A stretch of 53,916 bases of DNA from positions 1 through 53,916 of the forward strand of contig JAJLPB010000024.1 in assembly GCA_025548565.1 (NCBI GenBank). The letters run 5' to 3'. The translations under genes and the position numbers were made by a program. The notes beneath the pieces were generated by a model that was not told where the DNA came from, ran no database searches, and saw nothing but the letters and a program-made list of their open reading frames with translations. Position 1 is the stretch's first letter, and each line of letters starts with the position of its first letter. Shown piece by piece: positions 8,307 through 17,511 of this stretch. The stretch comes from Rugamonas sp. A1-17. GTDB taxonomy: Bacteria; Pseudomonadota; Gammaproteobacteria; Burkholderiales; Burkholderiaceae_D.

Positions 8307-9281
8307 ATGTCCAAAAAAGCTTTAATTGTCGGTATTAACTATTACGCAGAAGCGGGAAACCTCCATGGGTGCGTCAATGATGCACATGCAGTACATCAGG
8401 TGCTGAGCCGTCACATGGACGGAAGCAAAAACTTTGATGTAAAAATGAGCACTGCCGTAGATGCGGCAAGTGCCGTTAGCCGCAGACAGCTCAAAGATGA
8501 CCTGATCGAGTTGTTTGCAGATCCTTGTGAAATAGCTGTCTTCTATTTCGCTGGACACGGTTCAGTTGAGGACACAGGGGGTTATCTCGTTACGTCAGAG
8601 TGCAAAGATGGGGACGATGGATTGCCGCTAGAGGACGTCTTAAAATTTGCTAATGACTCGAAGGCTAAAAATAAGATTCTCATCCTAGATAGTTGCTATT
8701 CGGGGAGTGCAGGAAATCCCACCTCCCTAGGTGACAAAGCGCTTCTTAGTGAAGGGATGACCATCTTAACTGCTTCTAGCAAGGACCAGTATGCGAGTGA
8801 GCAAAATGGCTCGGGAGTTTTTACAACGCTCTTCGTTGATGCTTTGAATGGCGGCGCCGCCAATCTCATGGGAGAGATCACGCCAGGTAGCATTTACGCC
8901 CATATTGATCAGTCCCTGAGCTTATGGGAGCAGCGGCCAATTTTCAAAACTAACGTCAGGGCTTTCACGTCACTTCGCAAAGTACCACCACCGATCGCGC
9001 TTGCCGATTTGCAAAAAATTACAGAGTTATTCGAAAGCCCTAGCTTCGAGATTCAGCTTGATCCGAGCTTTGAGCCGCAGCCTCCAGCGCCTAACCACGG
9101 GATTCAACCGGATCCAATTAACAATGTCAAGTTTGCTTTACTACAGAAAATGAATCGACTTAATTTGGTGAAACCTGTAGGGGAAGAGCACATGTATTTT
9201 GCAGCTATGAATTCGAAGACTTGCAAGCTTACTGTCCTTGGCGAGCACTATTGGAATTTACTGAAGAAGCAACGCATCTGA
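8307..9281 (+). CDS. Caspase-fold (C14/metacaspase-like) protease 1
   Basis: This 324-residue protein has a clear caspase domain over residues 1-210. The catalytic His84 lies in F-Y-F-A-G-H-G-S and the catalytic Cys130 in L-I-L-D-S-C-Y-S-G. After a proline-rich linker (about 245-265), a C-terminal domain of about 55 residues (L-L-Q-K-M-N-R-L-N-L-V-K-P) may bind a signal or partner; its fold is not recognised. AGGAGG precedes the ATG, and the gene starts 8 bases after the TIR-like gene. TIR signalling that activates a caspase-like protease is known from type IV Thoeris, where proteolysis kills the infected cell. Assignment to that type is an inference. Confidence 0.87.
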   Translation: MSKKALIVGINYYAEAGNLHGCVNDAHAVHQVLSRHMDGSKNFDVKMSTAVDAASAVSRRQLKDDLIELFADPCEIAVFYFAGHGSVEDTGGYLVTSECKDGDDGLPLEDVLKFANDSKAKNKILILDSCYSGSAGNPTSLGDKALLSEGMTILTASSKDQYASEQNGSGVFTTLFVDALNGGAANLMGEITPGSIYAHIDQSLSLWEQRPIFKTNVRAFTSLRKVPPPIALADLQKITELFESPSFEIQLDPSFEPQPPAPNHGIQPDPINNVKFALLQKMNRLNLVKPVGEEHMYFAAMNSKTCKLTVLGEHYWNLLKKQRI

Positions 9282-9412
9282 AGTTACGGCACATTGGAAA
9301 CCAAATAGGTGCCTCTCAAAATTTTCGAACTATGCCGCTCCGGAAGATATAATTCATTTAATCGGGCGACTTCAGGTTCGAATGCTCTGTCAATGAAATT
9401 TTAAGGGTATAC

Positions 9413-10123
9413 GTGACCACATCGGCAGATAAAGAAGACCTCGTCCATGCAGACCAGGCAGCAGCGACGGAAATGGGCACTGGCCAGAAGAAGCGAGCGG
9501 TGCGCTCCAAGACATTCTTTGTCGATACTTTGGCCGCAGAGTCGTTCGATTCTGCGTTCGTTAGTAAGCTTGGAGTGATAAGGTCGAGGGCAACATCGGA
9601 TCTTATTCCACAAAAAAACATCCAAAGGTACACGCATGGCGCGAGTGTCCATCACCCGGCTGCTACAAAGTTATATGACGGCGGAACCCATACTCACTCG
9701 ACCGAGATAACCGCGAAATATCAGGACCTCCGGGAGCACAATGTGTCCGCACTTACGAAGACATTCGCGTCGGTCGCGCAATCGATGTCGGAACAAATCA
9801 CTGCATCGTTCTACCGAACGGTATCTGCATCATGTGATGAAAATGGGCAAGTCGTCGACGCAAAAGCACATGGCTCGCTGATTGATGCTTTCGAGGTCAT
9901 GATGGAAAAATTAGAGATATCTGTGGATTCCCAAGGAAATCCGCAAATGCCTGAGCTGCGCTTGGGAACAGAAGCTTTTGATAAGCTGATTAATGCGATG
10001 GAAAATATAACGCCAGAACAAGACGCGCGCATTAAATCCATCCAAACCCGGAAAATTGAAGATGGACGTGTGCGGGAAGCTGCGCGCCAGGCTCGATTTG
10101 CTAACTACGGTGCTGCGAAGTGA
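9413..10123 (+). CDS. Uncharacterised 236-residue protein coupled to caspase 2
   Basis: I do not recognise the family. The protein starts at a GTG with AAGGG upstream. It is hydrophilic and has no signal peptide or membrane segment. A short motif H-T-H-S-T-E-I-T-A-K-Y-Q-D-L near residue 100 precedes a long helical stretch, and the C-terminus is a basic helix (R-K-I-E-D-G-R-V-R-E-A-A-R-Q-A-R). Its last four bases (GTGA) overlap the GTG start of the 620-residue caspase, so the two are translationally coupled and probably interact. It could be an adaptor, a protease substrate or a sensor. Confidence 0.6.
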   Translation: MTTSADKEDLVHADQAAATEMGTGQKKRAVRSKTFFVDTLAAESFDSAFVSKLGVIRSRATSDLIPQKNIQRYTHGASVHHPAATKLYDGGTHTHSTEITAKYQDLREHNVSALTKTFASVAQSMSEQITASFYRTVSASCDENGQVVDAKAHGSLIDAFEVMMEKLEISVDSQGNPQMPELRLGTEAFDKLINAMENITPEQDARIKSIQTRKIEDGRVREAARQARFANYGAAK

Positions 10124-11982
10124 GGCTGCTGCTAGCGATTGGATGTAACGCCTATGACGCTGACGATATTGAGAATTTGTCCAGCGCGGAGTCGGATGCG
10201 CAGCGCATCTTCGACGCATTGCTGCCGGCCGCTTGCGGGGATTACTCCCCCACACAGTCAGTGCTTTTGCTCTCCCCACTGGTTGATGACGTCCGCGCGG
10301 CACTAAGAAAGATACTGTCGGTGTCTGAACCAATTGACACCTTCACCTTCTACTTTGCAGGTCATGGCAGCGTTCGTACAGGCAGCTTTTACATGTGGCT
10401 GAAAGACTCCACTAGTGCCGGCCTATCGATGAGCGCGTTCGCTTTGGCTGACCTCTTCCGAAACATCAACGACGTGAAGCCACTTCAGACGAACATCATT
10501 ATTGATGCATGTGAAAGCGGCGGCTTAATTAACGACTTAAGCGTATTACTGAAGTCCAGCGAGATGGGAAATGCAAACACTCCTGGCATAACGCTGTTAG
10601 CGACGTCGGCGCAAGACGAGGGTGCCGCAGAGAATGACGTCGGAGGAGCAGGCACCGCTGCAATACTCGACTGTATCCAAGGCCGGGAAATGGTTCAGGA
10701 TCACTCACCAACACTGGACTTAGTTGAAATTGGCAGGAATGTGTCAACGAAACTTCGCGCGCAGGGGCAGTCGCCAGTTGTTTGGGGCTTGAACTTGTTT
10801 GGCGCGCCACAGTTCTCCCGCAATCCGTTCAGCAATACTGACCACTCCAAGTCAATGCGTATTTTAGTACAGGAATGGTCAGGCGAAGCTGGGGGCGCGC
10901 TGGAGGGGCACTCAGAAGCCCTGTGGCGCGCATATGCATCTGTGGATAACGGTTGGCAACCGAGACAGCTGCTTGATGTTGCAGGCCCCGTATTTGCGTC
11001 CCTCGCTGCCTCACCTGTCCGACTTTCACGGTTCGCCGAGAGGCTGAGCGCAGCCATGCTGGTACGCGCAGAAAATTCGCAGGATTATTATCGGCCAGCT
11101 GAGGTGGCTGCAACGTTGGCCGTGGGTCTTTTGCCTTACGTGTCCAATCCGCTCATTTCCAGTGTCGCGCGAAGTTTGGCAGACTTGGCGTGCACCTCAG
11201 TTTTTCGCACAAACACAATCTTAGAGGCGGCGCTGGCCGATAATTCCGACGCGCTGTTATCAATCAAGGGATTTGCTTTTTCTGAGCTCTTTTATCTGCC
11301 GATCCGAATCGCTCGCGTCCTTGCTTGGGGAGCGGTGTCGGCAAAGTTCATTATTGATCCAACGGCAAGGGAAGAAGCTGCGGCTCAATATGCTCGATTG
11401 TTAGAGCAACTATTGTCCCAATATGAAGGAAGCATCGTAGCTGTCAGCGACTCCCAGGCGCCACATTGGTTCGCTGCATTGGCTCTGCAATGTGATTTAG
11501 GGTTTGTGGAGAAGGCGGAAATAATTACAGGCCTATTGTTTAATTCGATTGTGGCGAATCGCTGTAATCTAGTCAGAGGTGATGCCACATCCGAGCAAAT
11601 AATTGAGTATTTGGTCGCTTTGGATTCTGGTGATTTTGCTCCAGTTGTCGAAGCCATTGAACGCCCTAATGAAACCTTGACCGTTCTCATACGCATGGCC
11701 CTAAAATTGGAGCTTGGGGACGTCTTTGACGAGGACCTCTGGAACTTGGATAACGTTAGCTTCATGGCCTATTTCTGCGATAGGTATGAGAATTTCGGCG
11801 GTCGATTTATCGAAGGGGGAGTCACTTCTAGCTGGCAGGTAGGCTATGACTTCTTCAGGTGCAACGAACTTCCGACCACGTGGCCCGAAGTTGTCGAGCC
11901 TGGCTCGGGTTTGCAGTCGCTTTTGGTAGTTCTTGCGTCGTTGCTGTTCCCTGACCGTGTGGCTTGGCATCTTTTGCGCTAG
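10120..11982 (+). CDS. Caspase-fold protease 2 with long helical C-terminus
   Basis: This 620-residue protein has an N-terminal caspase domain (about residues 1-230) with His82 in F-Y-F-A-G-H-G-S and Cys131 in I-I-I-D-A-C-E-S-G-G. The remaining 390 residues are mainly alpha-helical, with repeated leucine-rich helices and no motif I can name; this part probably senses a ligand or partner. It starts with GTG overlapping the preceding stop. Bacterial caspases with large C-terminal regions are common in conflict systems, where cleavage of cellular proteins causes abortive infection. It differs clearly from caspases 1 and 3, so it is not a recent duplicate. Confidence 0.82.
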   Translation: MRLLLAIGCNAYDADDIENLSSAESDAQRIFDALLPAACGDYSPTQSVLLLSPLVDDVRAALRKILSVSEPIDTFTFYFAGHGSVRTGSFYMWLKDSTSAGLSMSAFALADLFRNINDVKPLQTNIIIDACESGGLINDLSVLLKSSEMGNANTPGITLLATSAQDEGAAENDVGGAGTAAILDCIQGREMVQDHSPTLDLVEIGRNVSTKLRAQGQSPVVWGLNLFGAPQFSRNPFSNTDHSKSMRILVQEWSGEAGGALEGHSEALWRAYASVDNGWQPRQLLDVAGPVFASLAASPVRLSRFAERLSAAMLVRAENSQDYYRPAEVAATLAVGLLPYVSNPLISSVARSLADLACTSVFRTNTILEAALADNSDALLSIKGFAFSELFYLPIRIARVLAWGAVSAKFIIDPTAREEAAAQYARLLEQLLSQYEGSIVAVSDSQAPHWFAALALQCDLGFVEKAEIITGLLFNSIVANRCNLVRGDATSEQIIEYLVALDSGDFAPVVEAIERPNETLTVLIRMALKLELGDVFDEDLWNLDNVSFMAYFCDRYENFGGRFIEGGVTSSWQVGYDFFRCNELPTTWPEVVEPGSGLQSLLVVLASLLFPDRVAWHLLR

Positions 11983-12104
11983 CCGAGGTAGCGTAGTTCA
12001 GGACCCGATCCAGACCAATTGAACGTGACAATTTGAGTCTCTTTCCCTATAGGAAATATGGTAGCGTACGCAAAACACAATAACGGCAGTTTTCGCAGCT
12101 ACCT
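11983..12104 (+). promoter_or_regulatory. Short intergenic region before caspase 3
   Basis: This 122-base gap is the longest between caspase 1 and the MBL gene apart from 9282-9412, and may hold an internal promoter for the caspase 3 module. I see no certain -35/-10 pair and no clear terminator. Confidence 0.25.
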
Positions 12105-13244
12105 ATGACCATAATCTTCAACCAGACACCAAATCCGCCAGCACCGGCTGTGCATATACTCGTCATCGCGGTTGGCAAGTACCCATATCTGCGCGGAGGA
12201 AGTGGTCCGGAGCTATTGCCAAACGGCGGGCTCGGGCAACTTGAATCATCCATGACGTCAGCCGAAGCCTTCTGTCGCTGGCTCCAGACCGAATTCAAGC
12301 CACGCAATCTACCGCTGGGCAGTATAGAAGTGCTCAGCTCTGCGGGCGCCACGTTCCTTAATAGCCAAGGTCAGGCCGTCCAGGTTTCGACGCCTTCGAT
12401 GAAAAATGTGCGTAAGGCGGTGGCTGACTGGGCAACACGTGGCGACCAGCACGAGGACAATTTCACGTTGTTCTATTTTTGCGGCCACGGCGTCAGCTCC
12501 GGATTGGTTCACTCACTTTTATTGGAAGACTTTGGCGAAGATGTAAACGACCCATTCAATACCGGTGCGATCGACGCCGAGTTGTTCATGGACGGCGTTC
12601 GTTCAAAGTCTGCAAGGTCGCAGCTCTTCCTCATTGATGCGTGCCGCACTGTTGACCACGCGGCGTTTGCCAAACTGGGCGCTCAGCGAGGTGCGCCGAT
12701 TATTTCTGCGCCACCTAATACACGATTGGGTGTGGTAGAGCAGGCCTGTCTCTGGGCCACCTCGCTTGGGTCGCTCGCCTACGGCATTCATGGTCAGCCG
12801 AGTATTTTCATGTCCGCGATGCTGCATGCAATGCAAGGTGGGGGCGCAATGCAAGATTCTGATGATGGCTCTTGGTTCATCCATCCAGAGATGCTGAGGC
12901 TATCGATTAATCACATCATTCAGCGAATTCCCGCATTTACAAATTCCGTTCGCCAGTACACATCGTTGGATCGGACGGTCAAAGGTCTCCCGGTTCACAG
13001 CTTGGCGGGGGAGCCATCTGTACCGGTCAAAGTGCACTGCGTTCCTGCGTCCCGCAATTCTTTAACTACATTTAGCTGTAGCTCCGGTGCTCAACGTGGC
13101 AACGGTCCGGCAGAGCCTTGGCATCTAGACCTTCAATACGACCGCTACACCTTTGACGCAGTAGCAAATGATGTTGGCGCAAAGACGAAGGCGGCAATGG
13201 CCCATCCACCGTTCTCTATCGTCGCATTTGACTATCAGCCATGA
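12105..13244 (+). CDS. Caspase-fold protease 3
   Basis: This 379-residue protein has a caspase domain with His128 in F-Y-F-C-G-H-G-V-S and Cys180 in L-F-L-I-D-A-C-R-T. The N-terminus (V-H-I-L-V-I-A-V-G-K-Y-P-Y-L) is the usual first strand. A large insert (about 60-115) precedes the His strand, and the C-terminal third (about 300-379) looks beta-rich. Its stop overlaps the start of the next gene by 4 bases (ATGA), indicating a coupled pair. It is the third distinct caspase in less than 5 kb. It probably acts as the effector of a module with the 493-residue partner and the MBL protein. Confidence 0.85.
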   Translation: MTIIFNQTPNPPAPAVHILVIAVGKYPYLRGGSGPELLPNGGLGQLESSMTSAEAFCRWLQTEFKPRNLPLGSIEVLSSAGATFLNSQGQAVQVSTPSMKNVRKAVADWATRGDQHEDNFTLFYFCGHGVSSGLVHSLLLEDFGEDVNDPFNTGAIDAELFMDGVRSKSARSQLFLIDACRTVDHAAFAKLGAQRGAPIISAPPNTRLGVVEQACLWATSLGSLAYGIHGQPSIFMSAMLHAMQGGGAMQDSDDGSWFIHPEMLRLSINHIIQRIPAFTNSVRQYTSLDRTVKGLPVHSLAGEPSVPVKVHCVPASRNSLTTFSCSSGAQRGNGPAEPWHLDLQYDRYTFDAVANDVGAKTKAAMAHPPFSIVAFDYQP

Positions 13245-14722
13245 CTACCGTCTACATTTACTTTCAATCGACTACTGCGCGCGGCTTTGCAGTGGGCGAT
13301 GTCTGGCAGGCGTTCGCGCATGCTGCTTTTGATAGGAGGAGCTTTACGGCATTCTATGGCGTCAACAGCGATCCTACGCGCCTCGCCCTGCCACCCGGGG
13401 ACTACTGGGTTCAGTTGAAATTGCCGCATGGGGAACTGACGAAGGATTTGATAACGGTTCCTGAACAGGTGGAGCCCTTTGAGGTTGTCCTCAGCATTCC
13501 ATCGACACCGAAATTTGATACGTCATCATCAACGTTGTCCGTAATCGATCGGGTGAGAGTACGGACGGTGGATACGGTTGCCCACTTGCCTCAGCCTGTG
13601 CCGCCCCCTGGAAACGTAGCTGCGCTCCCGGATGCCACGCGAAGAACTCGGGGTATTAGGCCTAGAGAGACGTTGCCGCCGCCAGTAGTATTTGCGCTCG
13701 ATTCTCAGTCTGGGGTTGATAGTGACGGGGATCGGCCGCTTTTTGAAAATCAAGTTCGTCCCACTAATTTTTCTTTATACAGAGTTGGTGGCAATTTCAT
13801 GGGGTGGCCTAGGCGTTCTTTTACGCCAAGCAGTAAAGGGGGCGCGCGATTTGTCGAACCTGAACACTATTTCACACCTTCGCTGAAGTATGGAACTCAA
13901 GTCGTCCCGATGGTCGTCGTGGCTGATGGCAACGACTTGGTTTCTGAACTACTTCCACTCGGAAAAGTCGGTGCTGAGCGAACCGGAAGAGATATAGCTC
14001 GGGGGCGATTTACCCGTGATCTGGTCATCGTGAAGGGCCGTAGAAACGGAGTCGAGATGCTCGCTACTGTTCCAAACGGCTGGCGCGGCGACTCGGCATA
14101 TCTGCGTATCATGGCAAATACAGCAGATTCGGGCAATCCCTTAAGCGTCACAGTAGAAGTCAAGGATCCGAAATTTAACGCACTCTTGCAGTTCATGCGA
14201 GGCGGAGATTTGAATTCCGCAATCAGGGTAATTGAAAGCAGCGTCGAGATACTGTACGCTAAGTTCAACAACCCGTACGCTGCGGCTGCAGCGGGATATG
14301 TGCTTGTTCAAGCGGCACCGGGCACTATGCAGGTGCCTTGGAAAATGTGGATTGGGAATTTGGGGCGCTATTTCAAGGACCTGCCGGACGGTGAAATCTT
14401 GCATGCCACGCTATTGCTCCAACGTGGAGATGCGCAGGACTGGGATGCCCCTGACTTCGAACTACACGCTCGCTACTTCCCCCACGGTGCGGCGCGTCGA
14501 CACGAACTAGCCGCGCAACTCATTCTCAGCGCATTGGGAAAGGGGCCGCCTATGTTCCGTCCGGGCCTTAGTCTGCTGGCCTCCAATTTGAGAATCCTCG
14601 GGTCGGTAGAGCTATCAACTGACGTTCGTGTATCCCTTACCGAAGCGGAGAAGCTCGTGACGTGGCTCAGCATGCGTGTCGACCCGGTAGAACCGTTCAG
14701 CGTCTTCCATCTAAGGGGATAA
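13241..14722 (+). CDS. Uncharacterised 493-residue partner of caspase 3
   Basis: I do not recognise the family. The N-terminal 90 residues look like a small beta-sandwich (G-D-Y-W-V-Q-L-K-L-P-H-G then E-P-F-E-V-V-L-S-I-P). A proline-rich, low-complexity linker follows (about 95-150). The middle part is again beta-rich, and the C-terminal 150 residues are helical (G-G-D-L-N-S-A-I-R-V-I-E-S then L-H-A-T-L-L-L-Q-R-G-D). It has no signal peptide or membrane segment. It overlaps caspase 3 by 4 bases and the MBL gene starts 2 bases after it, so all three should be made together. Possible roles are sensor, scaffold or caspase substrate. Confidence 0.6.
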   Translation: MTTVYIYFQSTTARGFAVGDVWQAFAHAAFDRRSFTAFYGVNSDPTRLALPPGDYWVQLKLPHGELTKDLITVPEQVEPFEVVLSIPSTPKFDTSSSTLSVIDRVRVRTVDTVAHLPQPVPPPGNVAALPDATRRTRGIRPRETLPPPVVFALDSQSGVDSDGDRPLFENQVRPTNFSLYRVGGNFMGWPRRSFTPSSKGGARFVEPEHYFTPSLKYGTQVVPMVVVADGNDLVSELLPLGKVGAERTGRDIARGRFTRDLVIVKGRRNGVEMLATVPNGWRGDSAYLRIMANTADSGNPLSVTVEVKDPKFNALLQFMRGGDLNSAIRVIESSVEILYAKFNNPYAAAAAGYVLVQAAPGTMQVPWKMWIGNLGRYFKDLPDGEILHATLLLQRGDAQDWDAPDFELHARYFPHGAARRHELAAQLILSALGKGPPMFRPGLSLLASNLRILGSVELSTDVRVSLTEAEKLVTWLSMRVDPVEPFSVFHLRG

Positions 14723-14724
14723 AA

Positions 14725-15798
14725 ATGCCAGGCCAGGTATTCAGGATTCATTCACTTTACGCGGGGCACGGTGACTGCCTCTGGATTGAATACGGTGATG
14801 CCGAGTCGCCACATCGTGTTGTTGTTGACTGTGGTACGGCAGGTACCTACGCTGCTTTAAAGAAGGTGATTGACTCGGTACAGGGTATGCCTGGCCAGAA
14901 TGAACTGCTGGTCATCACGCACGTCGATGCCGACCACATCGCAGGTGCGCTGCCGCTACTAGCGGACCCGAAAAATGCGAAGCTTTTCAAAGACGTCTGG
15001 TTCAATGGCCGCAGCCATCTCGAACCATCCGGTGGGCTGGAACCCTTCGGTGCGGCCCAAGGAGAGTCGCTCAGCCGGTCGCTTCTCGATAATGGCCTTC
15101 CATGGAATAGTGCGTATGGATTCAGGTCGATATCACTTGAGGAAGATGGCCGCCCCAAGAGGCTGAACTTGCCGGGCGGCGCGGTAGTGACAATACTTTC
15201 GCCATCATGGGCAAAGCTTCGGGCAATGAAATACAAGTGGGATTCAGAAGTGAAGGCTGCTGGCCTGGATTCAATCGCCGATGCACCTGAACCTCAGCCC
15301 ATACCGCCAGGTTTTGAAGCGTTTGGTTTCGACGTAGACGCTCTCGCTGATTTCGCCTTTGATGAGGACGGCGCTGAAGCCAATGGAAGCTCGATCGCAC
15401 TTTTGCTGGAATACGGGGGGAAGAGCATGCTGCTCGGCGCAGACGCTCACCCATCGGTCTTAGTAGGCGCGCTGCAGCAGATAGCCGGTGAAGCTGGATT
15501 GACGGTCGACCTACTAAAGGTTCCCCACCACGGTAGCCAGCGCAATACGTCCAAGGCCTTGCTCGATGTGGTCAGATGCAAGGTCGCTCTATTTTCTTCC
15601 AACGGTGCCTACTACAGGCACCCCGATAAGGAGGCAGTGGCGCGCGTCATCAAGTATTCACCACCTGGCGTTCATTTGGCTTTCAACTGTCGGACCAAAT
15701 TCAACGAAATGTGGGACGCGGACGAACTGCGCAATGACTGGTCCTACTCGACGACGTATGGAGTGGGCGAGGAGGGCGTATCTGTCCACCTCCTTTAG
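14725..15798 (+). CDS. ComEC-like metallo-beta-lactamase-fold hydrolase (caspase locus)
   Basis: This 357-residue protein from the ATG at 14725, with AAGGGG upstream, is 2 bases after the previous gene. The MBL zinc motif H-V-D-A-D-H is at residues 66-71, preceded by V-V-V-D-C-G-T-A-G. Later come L-L-G-A-D-A-H and the V-P-H-H-G-S motif typical of the ComEC C-terminal MBL group. No membrane segments are present, so it is a cytoplasmic hydrolase, perhaps acting on nucleic acid or a nucleotide. MBL proteins of this group recur in bacterial conflict systems together with proteases, which fits the neighbours. Confidence 0.82.
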   Translation: MPGQVFRIHSLYAGHGDCLWIEYGDAESPHRVVVDCGTAGTYAALKKVIDSVQGMPGQNELLVITHVDADHIAGALPLLADPKNAKLFKDVWFNGRSHLEPSGGLEPFGAAQGESLSRSLLDNGLPWNSAYGFRSISLEEDGRPKRLNLPGGAVVTILSPSWAKLRAMKYKWDSEVKAAGLDSIADAPEPQPIPPGFEAFGFDVDALADFAFDEDGAEANGSSIALLLEYGGKSMLLGADAHPSVLVGALQQIAGEAGLTVDLLKVPHHGSQRNTSKALLDVVRCKVALFSSNGAYYRHPDKEAVARVIKYSPPGVHLAFNCRTKFNEMWDADELRNDWSYSTTYGVGEEGVSVHLL

Positions 15799-15936
15799 TG
15801 GTGAGTAAGCAAAGGTGTACCGCTGCCCCAAGGAAAATGACCCTGGCAGTTCTTGCGAGCACAACCATTGTCCATTCCGTCGTACTTGTATTCGCCTATC
15901 CCTTTGCTGTTCTAAACTAAGAAAATTCATGCGGAT

Positions 15937-17478
15937 ATGGACAAGAGGAAAATTGCAGAAGAATTCGAACGCGTCAGCGAAGCGTTGTACCGAAAAATTG
16001 ATGAAGACCCTCACGCAGCAATCGTTTCGGCCCGGTCCCTATTGGCGACTTCAGATGTTCTCGATGAGACAAATCGGCAGATTATCGCTAGCATTATTCT
16101 GACCGATGCCGGTGCTGAATGCAGAGATTACGATGCGGTGCATGAGGCGATAGGCTTGCTTGAACATTTGCACAGCCAAATTGGCGAGGACCCGAACATC
16201 AGTTATAACTTGGCGAACGCGCTTATCACTCGTGCGAATCTAACCGTATTGCCGGCTAAGACGGATTGGTGTGTAGTCACTAGCGCAGACCGCATACGCG
16301 CCAAAGAACTCTTCCAGCTGGTCGCGCAGCACCCCGACGGGGATCCGCAATTGCGCTCGCGCGCCTTAAACAATTTGGGCAATGCGTTGGCAAAAAATTG
16401 GAGGTTGATCGAGGCCTACGATTGTTACTCACGGGCGATCGAACAAGATCCCCAAAACGGTGTAGCGATTAGCTACGCCGCTCAGTCACTTACACAGCTT
16501 GTCGAGAATGGCTTAGCAGTGGAGGCAGATGTTGCTCCGGTTATTGCGAGTTTGGTTCGGCGAGCGAACGCCAATGCAGACAGCATTGTTCATATTGCGG
16601 GCAGTGCCGCAGGGACCAAAATTCGTCAATTTTTAGATAGCAGTACTTACGCTGGCGAGATGCTAGACCTAGCCGAAGCGACAGAGTATCAACAGTTTGT
16701 CGCCGCCAATCGGTTGGCGCTAACACCTACCATCGAAGGTTTAAATCTGCAACTTAGCCGTTGGGACTCCTTGCGTCTCGGCTGGGTCATGGTACAAGGT
16801 CGCCAGCTTGGGGTTCCGCCTATATTTGCAATGTTTAACGTGCTTAAGTCTGATTTTCTAGCGGCCCGGTTCGCAGCCTATTTGGCGTTGAAACAGCAGT
16901 GTCCTGAAAGTGGGCAATATCAAGACACACTCGACCATGCCCGTTATAGCACCTCAGTAAGTATGATGGGTCTAGCCCAAAAATCTTGCTTCGATTTGCT
17001 GGACAAAACTGCCGTGGCAACCAGCGCTTACCTTGGATTACCTGGTAAGTCGAATGGAATCTACTTTAGTAGTTTATGGTTTGTGCCTTCAAAAGGCACA
17101 GCCACAAGCGCAGCTCGGGAATTTACGCGTGAAGTAAGTTCACATATCTTGGATGGAGACTTTCCGCTAATCGCTCTGGCGGAGGTTGCCCGCGACTTGG
17201 GCGGGTACCTCAAATCGAAAAAGGCGATCAGACACGCCGCGACACATCGATTCACAGTTCTGCATGACATTGGTTGCGAGCCGGATGTGCATAGCGAACA
17301 TATTGAACATTTCGCGCAAGCCGATTTCGAAACACACCTTATTGAATCTCTCCAAATGGTCAGAGCGGTACTTTTCTACTTTGTGAATTTGGTCGCAGTT
17401 CATGAACGCCGAAAAAACCGCGAGGGCGTTGTCAAGGTCATTGAAATACCGGACCACGATATTATCCGTGGAGACTGA
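15937..17478 (+). CDS. TPR-repeat protein, possible C-terminal HEPN-like domain
   Basis: This 513-residue protein has tetratricopeptide-like helices over about residues 60-190; R-S-R-A-L-N-N-L-G-N-A-L-A-K then A-Y-D-C-Y-S-R-A-I-E is a standard TPR. The C-terminal third is helical and ends with L-V-A-V-H-E-R-R-K-N-R-E, reminiscent of LA2681-type HEPN proteins that follow TPR arrays. The canonical R-x4-6-H is not obvious, so this is tentative. The gene follows the MBL gene after 138 bases and probably serves as a sensor or RNase-type effector in the cluster. The ATG at 15937 was chosen because it is the first in frame and gives the full TPR region. Confidence 0.62.
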   Translation: MDKRKIAEEFERVSEALYRKIDEDPHAAIVSARSLLATSDVLDETNRQIIASIILTDAGAECRDYDAVHEAIGLLEHLHSQIGEDPNISYNLANALITRANLTVLPAKTDWCVVTSADRIRAKELFQLVAQHPDGDPQLRSRALNNLGNALAKNWRLIEAYDCYSRAIEQDPQNGVAISYAAQSLTQLVENGLAVEADVAPVIASLVRRANANADSIVHIAGSAAGTKIRQFLDSSTYAGEMLDLAEATEYQQFVAANRLALTPTIEGLNLQLSRWDSLRLGWVMVQGRQLGVPPIFAMFNVLKSDFLAARFAAYLALKQQCPESGQYQDTLDHARYSTSVSMMGLAQKSCFDLLDKTAVATSAYLGLPGKSNGIYFSSLWFVPSKGTATSAAREFTREVSSHILDGDFPLIALAEVARDLGGYLKSKKAIRHAATHRFTVLHDIGCEPDVHSEHIEHFAQADFETHLIESLQMVRAVLFYFVNLVAVHERRKNREGVVKVIEIPDHDIIRGD

Positions 17479-17511
17479 TAATTTGGAATCCGACACTAGG
17501 AAGCTTCGGCC

